From Desulfurococcales archaeon (GTDB taxonomy: Archaea > Thermoproteota > Thermoprotei_A > Sulfolobales > Fervidicoccaceae): DNA of 7,619 nt. Shown piece by piece: positions 6,365-7,619 of this stretch (positions within the stretch are counted from its first letter, which is position 1; each line of letters starts with the position of its first letter). Position numbers and translations under genes: made by a program. The stretch lies in NCBI GenBank assembly GCA_027048265.1, contig JALTXS010000005.1, positions 1 to 7,619 on the forward strand, read 5' to 3'. Below the pieces are notes generated by a model. The model saw nothing but the letters and a program-made list of their open reading frames with translations. It searched no databases and was not told the DNA's origin.

Positions 6365-7225
6365 GTGAGGGATGTGGCCGACGGCGGCCTGTTGCTGGGA
6401 CACTATCCCGCCAGGTACGTGCTTTTCGAGAACGACAAGCTCCACACCATAATATCCGCGCTCAACTACCGCGGGATACGGTACGTGCCCGTCGCGGACC
6501 ACGGGGGGATGTACAGGGGGATGCTGAGGGTCGGCCGAGTTCTGGAGAAGCTCCTTGGAATACACAAGGGCACGGAGGAGGCCCCCAAGCTGGCCCTGGT
6601 GGAGGCCAGGGAGGTGATGGACCCCAGCGTCCCAAGCGTCGAGTACCCGCCCCGGGACGTCGGAGATATTGTCAAGGTGATGGAGGAGCACAGGGTCGGC
6701 GGAGTCGCCATAACCACGGCGGGCAGGCTCGTGGGGGAGGTCACGGACAAGATTCTGCTCGACCTCCTCGTAACCTCATCCAAGATAGGCGTTAGCGTGG
6801 GCGACATAGCCACCCCCAGCCCCGTTACAGTGGAGGCGACTGACCCCCTCCACAGGGCCCTCTCCCTAATGGTGGAAAGGGGGATAAGGAGACTACCCGT
6901 CACCTACCAAGGGGAGCTCGTGGGGATGCTGAGCGCCCGCGACTACTTCCGCTTCCTCTCAACCCGCCTAGAGGAAGAGGGCGTCCTCGGGCCCTGGGCT
7001 ATGGAGGAGCAGATATGGTACGTGGCGAGCCCCCGCCCCATTACCATCGGGGCGGAGGAGGACGCCTCCCGGGCCATAGACCTGCTGAGGAGGGAGGGTG
7101 TGGGAAGCCTAATAGTGGTGGACAGCGGGGGGAGGCTGGTGGGCATCCTGACTGAAAGGGACGTCGTGCTCAGGCTCCCCCGCGGCCTCCTGGAAGACGC
7201 TGCCGCGGGGCTTCCACGCCTCTGA
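6365..7225 (+). CDS. Four-CBS-domain protein (probable adenine-nucleotide sensor)
   Basis: The 286-residue protein consists almost entirely of four CBS repeats, at about residues 11-65, 81-137, 143-200 and 218-274, with no signal peptide, membrane segment or attached catalytic domain. CBS pairs (Bateman modules) bind AMP, ATP, AdoMet or related ligands. The third and fourth repeats end in the typical ribose-phosphate motifs, MLSARD (188-193) and ILTERD (261-266). The second has the weaker GEVTDK, and the first is the most divergent. The expected form is two Bateman modules packed as a disc. The GTG at 6365 is the first in-frame start after the predicted promoter; a GTG at 6374 is also possible. 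It is 24 bases upstream of the HARP gene and probably cotranscribed with it. The ligand and target cannot be read from the sequence. Confidence 0.9.
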   Translation: MRDVADGGLLLGHYPARYVLFENDKLHTIISALNYRGIRYVPVADHGGMYRGMLRVGRVLEKLLGIHKGTEEAPKLALVEAREVMDPSVPSVEYPPRDVGDIVKVMEEHRVGGVAITTAGRLVGEVTDKILLDLLVTSSKIGVSVGDIATPSPVTVEATDPLHRALSLMVERGIRRLPVTYQGELVGMLSARDYFRFLSTRLEEEGVLGPWAMEEQIWYVASPRPITIGAEEDASRAIDLLRREGVGSLIVVDSGGRLVGILTERDVVLRLPRGLLEDAAAGLPRL

Positions 7226-7237
7226 GCCCCCGCTGCC

Positions 7238-7243
7238 GGGAGG
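7238..7243 (+). promoter_or_regulatory. Ribosome binding site of the HARP gene
   Basis: GGGAGG lies in the short gap after the CBS-gene stop codon. It is six bases before the GTG at 7250, an ordinary spacing, and too close to the GTGs at 7244 and 7247. It favours translation from a GTG upstream of the ATG (7283) that sequence similarity would suggest, which would add 11 residues to the protein. Confidence 0.5.
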
Positions 7244-7249
7244 GTGGTG

Positions 7250-7619
7250 GTGCTGGCCAGCTCGAGCCCCATTGACCGCCTCATGGTCTTCGTCCTGGAC
7301 ACCAGCTTCTTCACAGACCCCCGGCTACGCCAGAGCATGGGGGCCGAGGGCCTGGAGGAGACCATACTGGCCCTGGGCCGTCTGCTGGGCTCCTACAGGC
7401 TGGCCGTTGGCCCAGTATTCTACACCACGCCCTCGGTCTTCAGGGAGACCCGTCGCTTCCTCGTGGCCAACGGGGTGAGGCCCGAGGTGGTGGAGGGGCT
7501 GGTCGACTGGCTTGTCGTGAAGGCCCCTGACAGGCACGGTGTCAGCGTCCCGGGGGCCGTGCTGGTGGAGTACGTGGATTCTCTGAGGAAGAGGCTGGAT
7601 AAGGCCCTGAGGATAGCCG
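7250..7619 (+). CDS. HARP-type RNA-free ribonuclease P (UPF0278/'RNA ligase partner' family, PIN-like), 3' end outside window
   Basis: The first 123 codons are present and the frame runs off the window. The product resembles HARP (homolog of Aquifex RNase P), a small protein-only RNase P that removes tRNA 5' leaders. The PIN-like opening VFVLDTSFFTDP carries the first metal-binding aspartate (residue 17 from the GTG at 7250). The later VVKAPDRHGVSVP and EYVDSLRKRLDKALRIA correspond to family motifs. The remaining catalytic acidic residues should lie beyond the window. GGGAGG at 7238-7243 favours the GTG at 7250 (GTGs at 7244 and 7247 are also in frame), whereas the family alignment would start at the ATG at 7283, giving MVFVLDTS; the start is unresolved. 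It follows the four-CBS gene by 24 bases. Archaea with HARP usually also have the RNA-based enzyme, so its cellular role may be accessory. Confidence 0.85.
   Translation, partial: MLASSSPIDRLMVFVLDTSFFTDPRLRQSMGAEGLEETILALGRLLGSYRLAVGPVFYTTPSVFRETRRFLVANGVRPEVVEGLVDWLVVKAPDRHGVSVPGAVLVEYVDSLRKRLDKALRIA

Overview
The window reads as chromosomal DNA of a GC-rich archaeon, most likely a hyperthermophilic crenarchaeon (Thermoproteota). The evidence is a crenarchaeal-type pyruvoyl decarboxylase (SpeD/arginine decarboxylase superfamily), archaeal-type AsnRS and LeuRS, a Dph6-type diphthamide enzyme, a HARP-type protein-only RNase P, heavy use of AGG/AGA arginine codons, many GTG/TTG starts, and TATA-like box A elements about 26 bases before starts. 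I cannot name the genus from the sequence alone.

Layout. Bases 1-168 (+) hold the last 55 codons of an unidentified gene, which converges on the decarboxylase gene (176-679, -) with a 7-base gap. A short regulatory stretch (680-763) follows, with a box A embedded in a perfect 10-bp inverted repeat. Reading leftward from about 6243 to 764 is a five-part minus-strand block: leuS, a small four-helix membrane protein, asnS, then dph6, with spacings of 12, about 20 and 48 bases, so probably one operon. The decarboxylase lies downstream of that block but has its own promoter. At about 6244-6364 is a divergent promoter region. To its right on the plus strand are a four-CBS-domain protein (6365-7225) and, 24 bases later, the N-terminal part of a HARP/UPF0278 protein-only RNase P (7250 to the window end).

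Functional theme. Nearly everything recognisable serves translation: two aminoacyl-tRNA synthetases, diphthamide formation on elongation factor 2, tRNA 5' maturation and, if the decarboxylase acts on arginine, production of agmatine, which archaea use to modify tRNA-Ile2. The CBS protein may be an adenine-nucleotide sensor in the same RNA-related neighbourhood.

I found no mobile element, CRISPR array, tRNA or rRNA gene and no obvious new multi-gene system. The points most worth checking are the inverted repeat around the decarboxylase box A, the substrate of that decarboxylase, the CBS/HARP pair, the true leuS start and the possible mini-ORF ahead of the CBS gene. There is no gene-free stretch longer than 300 bases.
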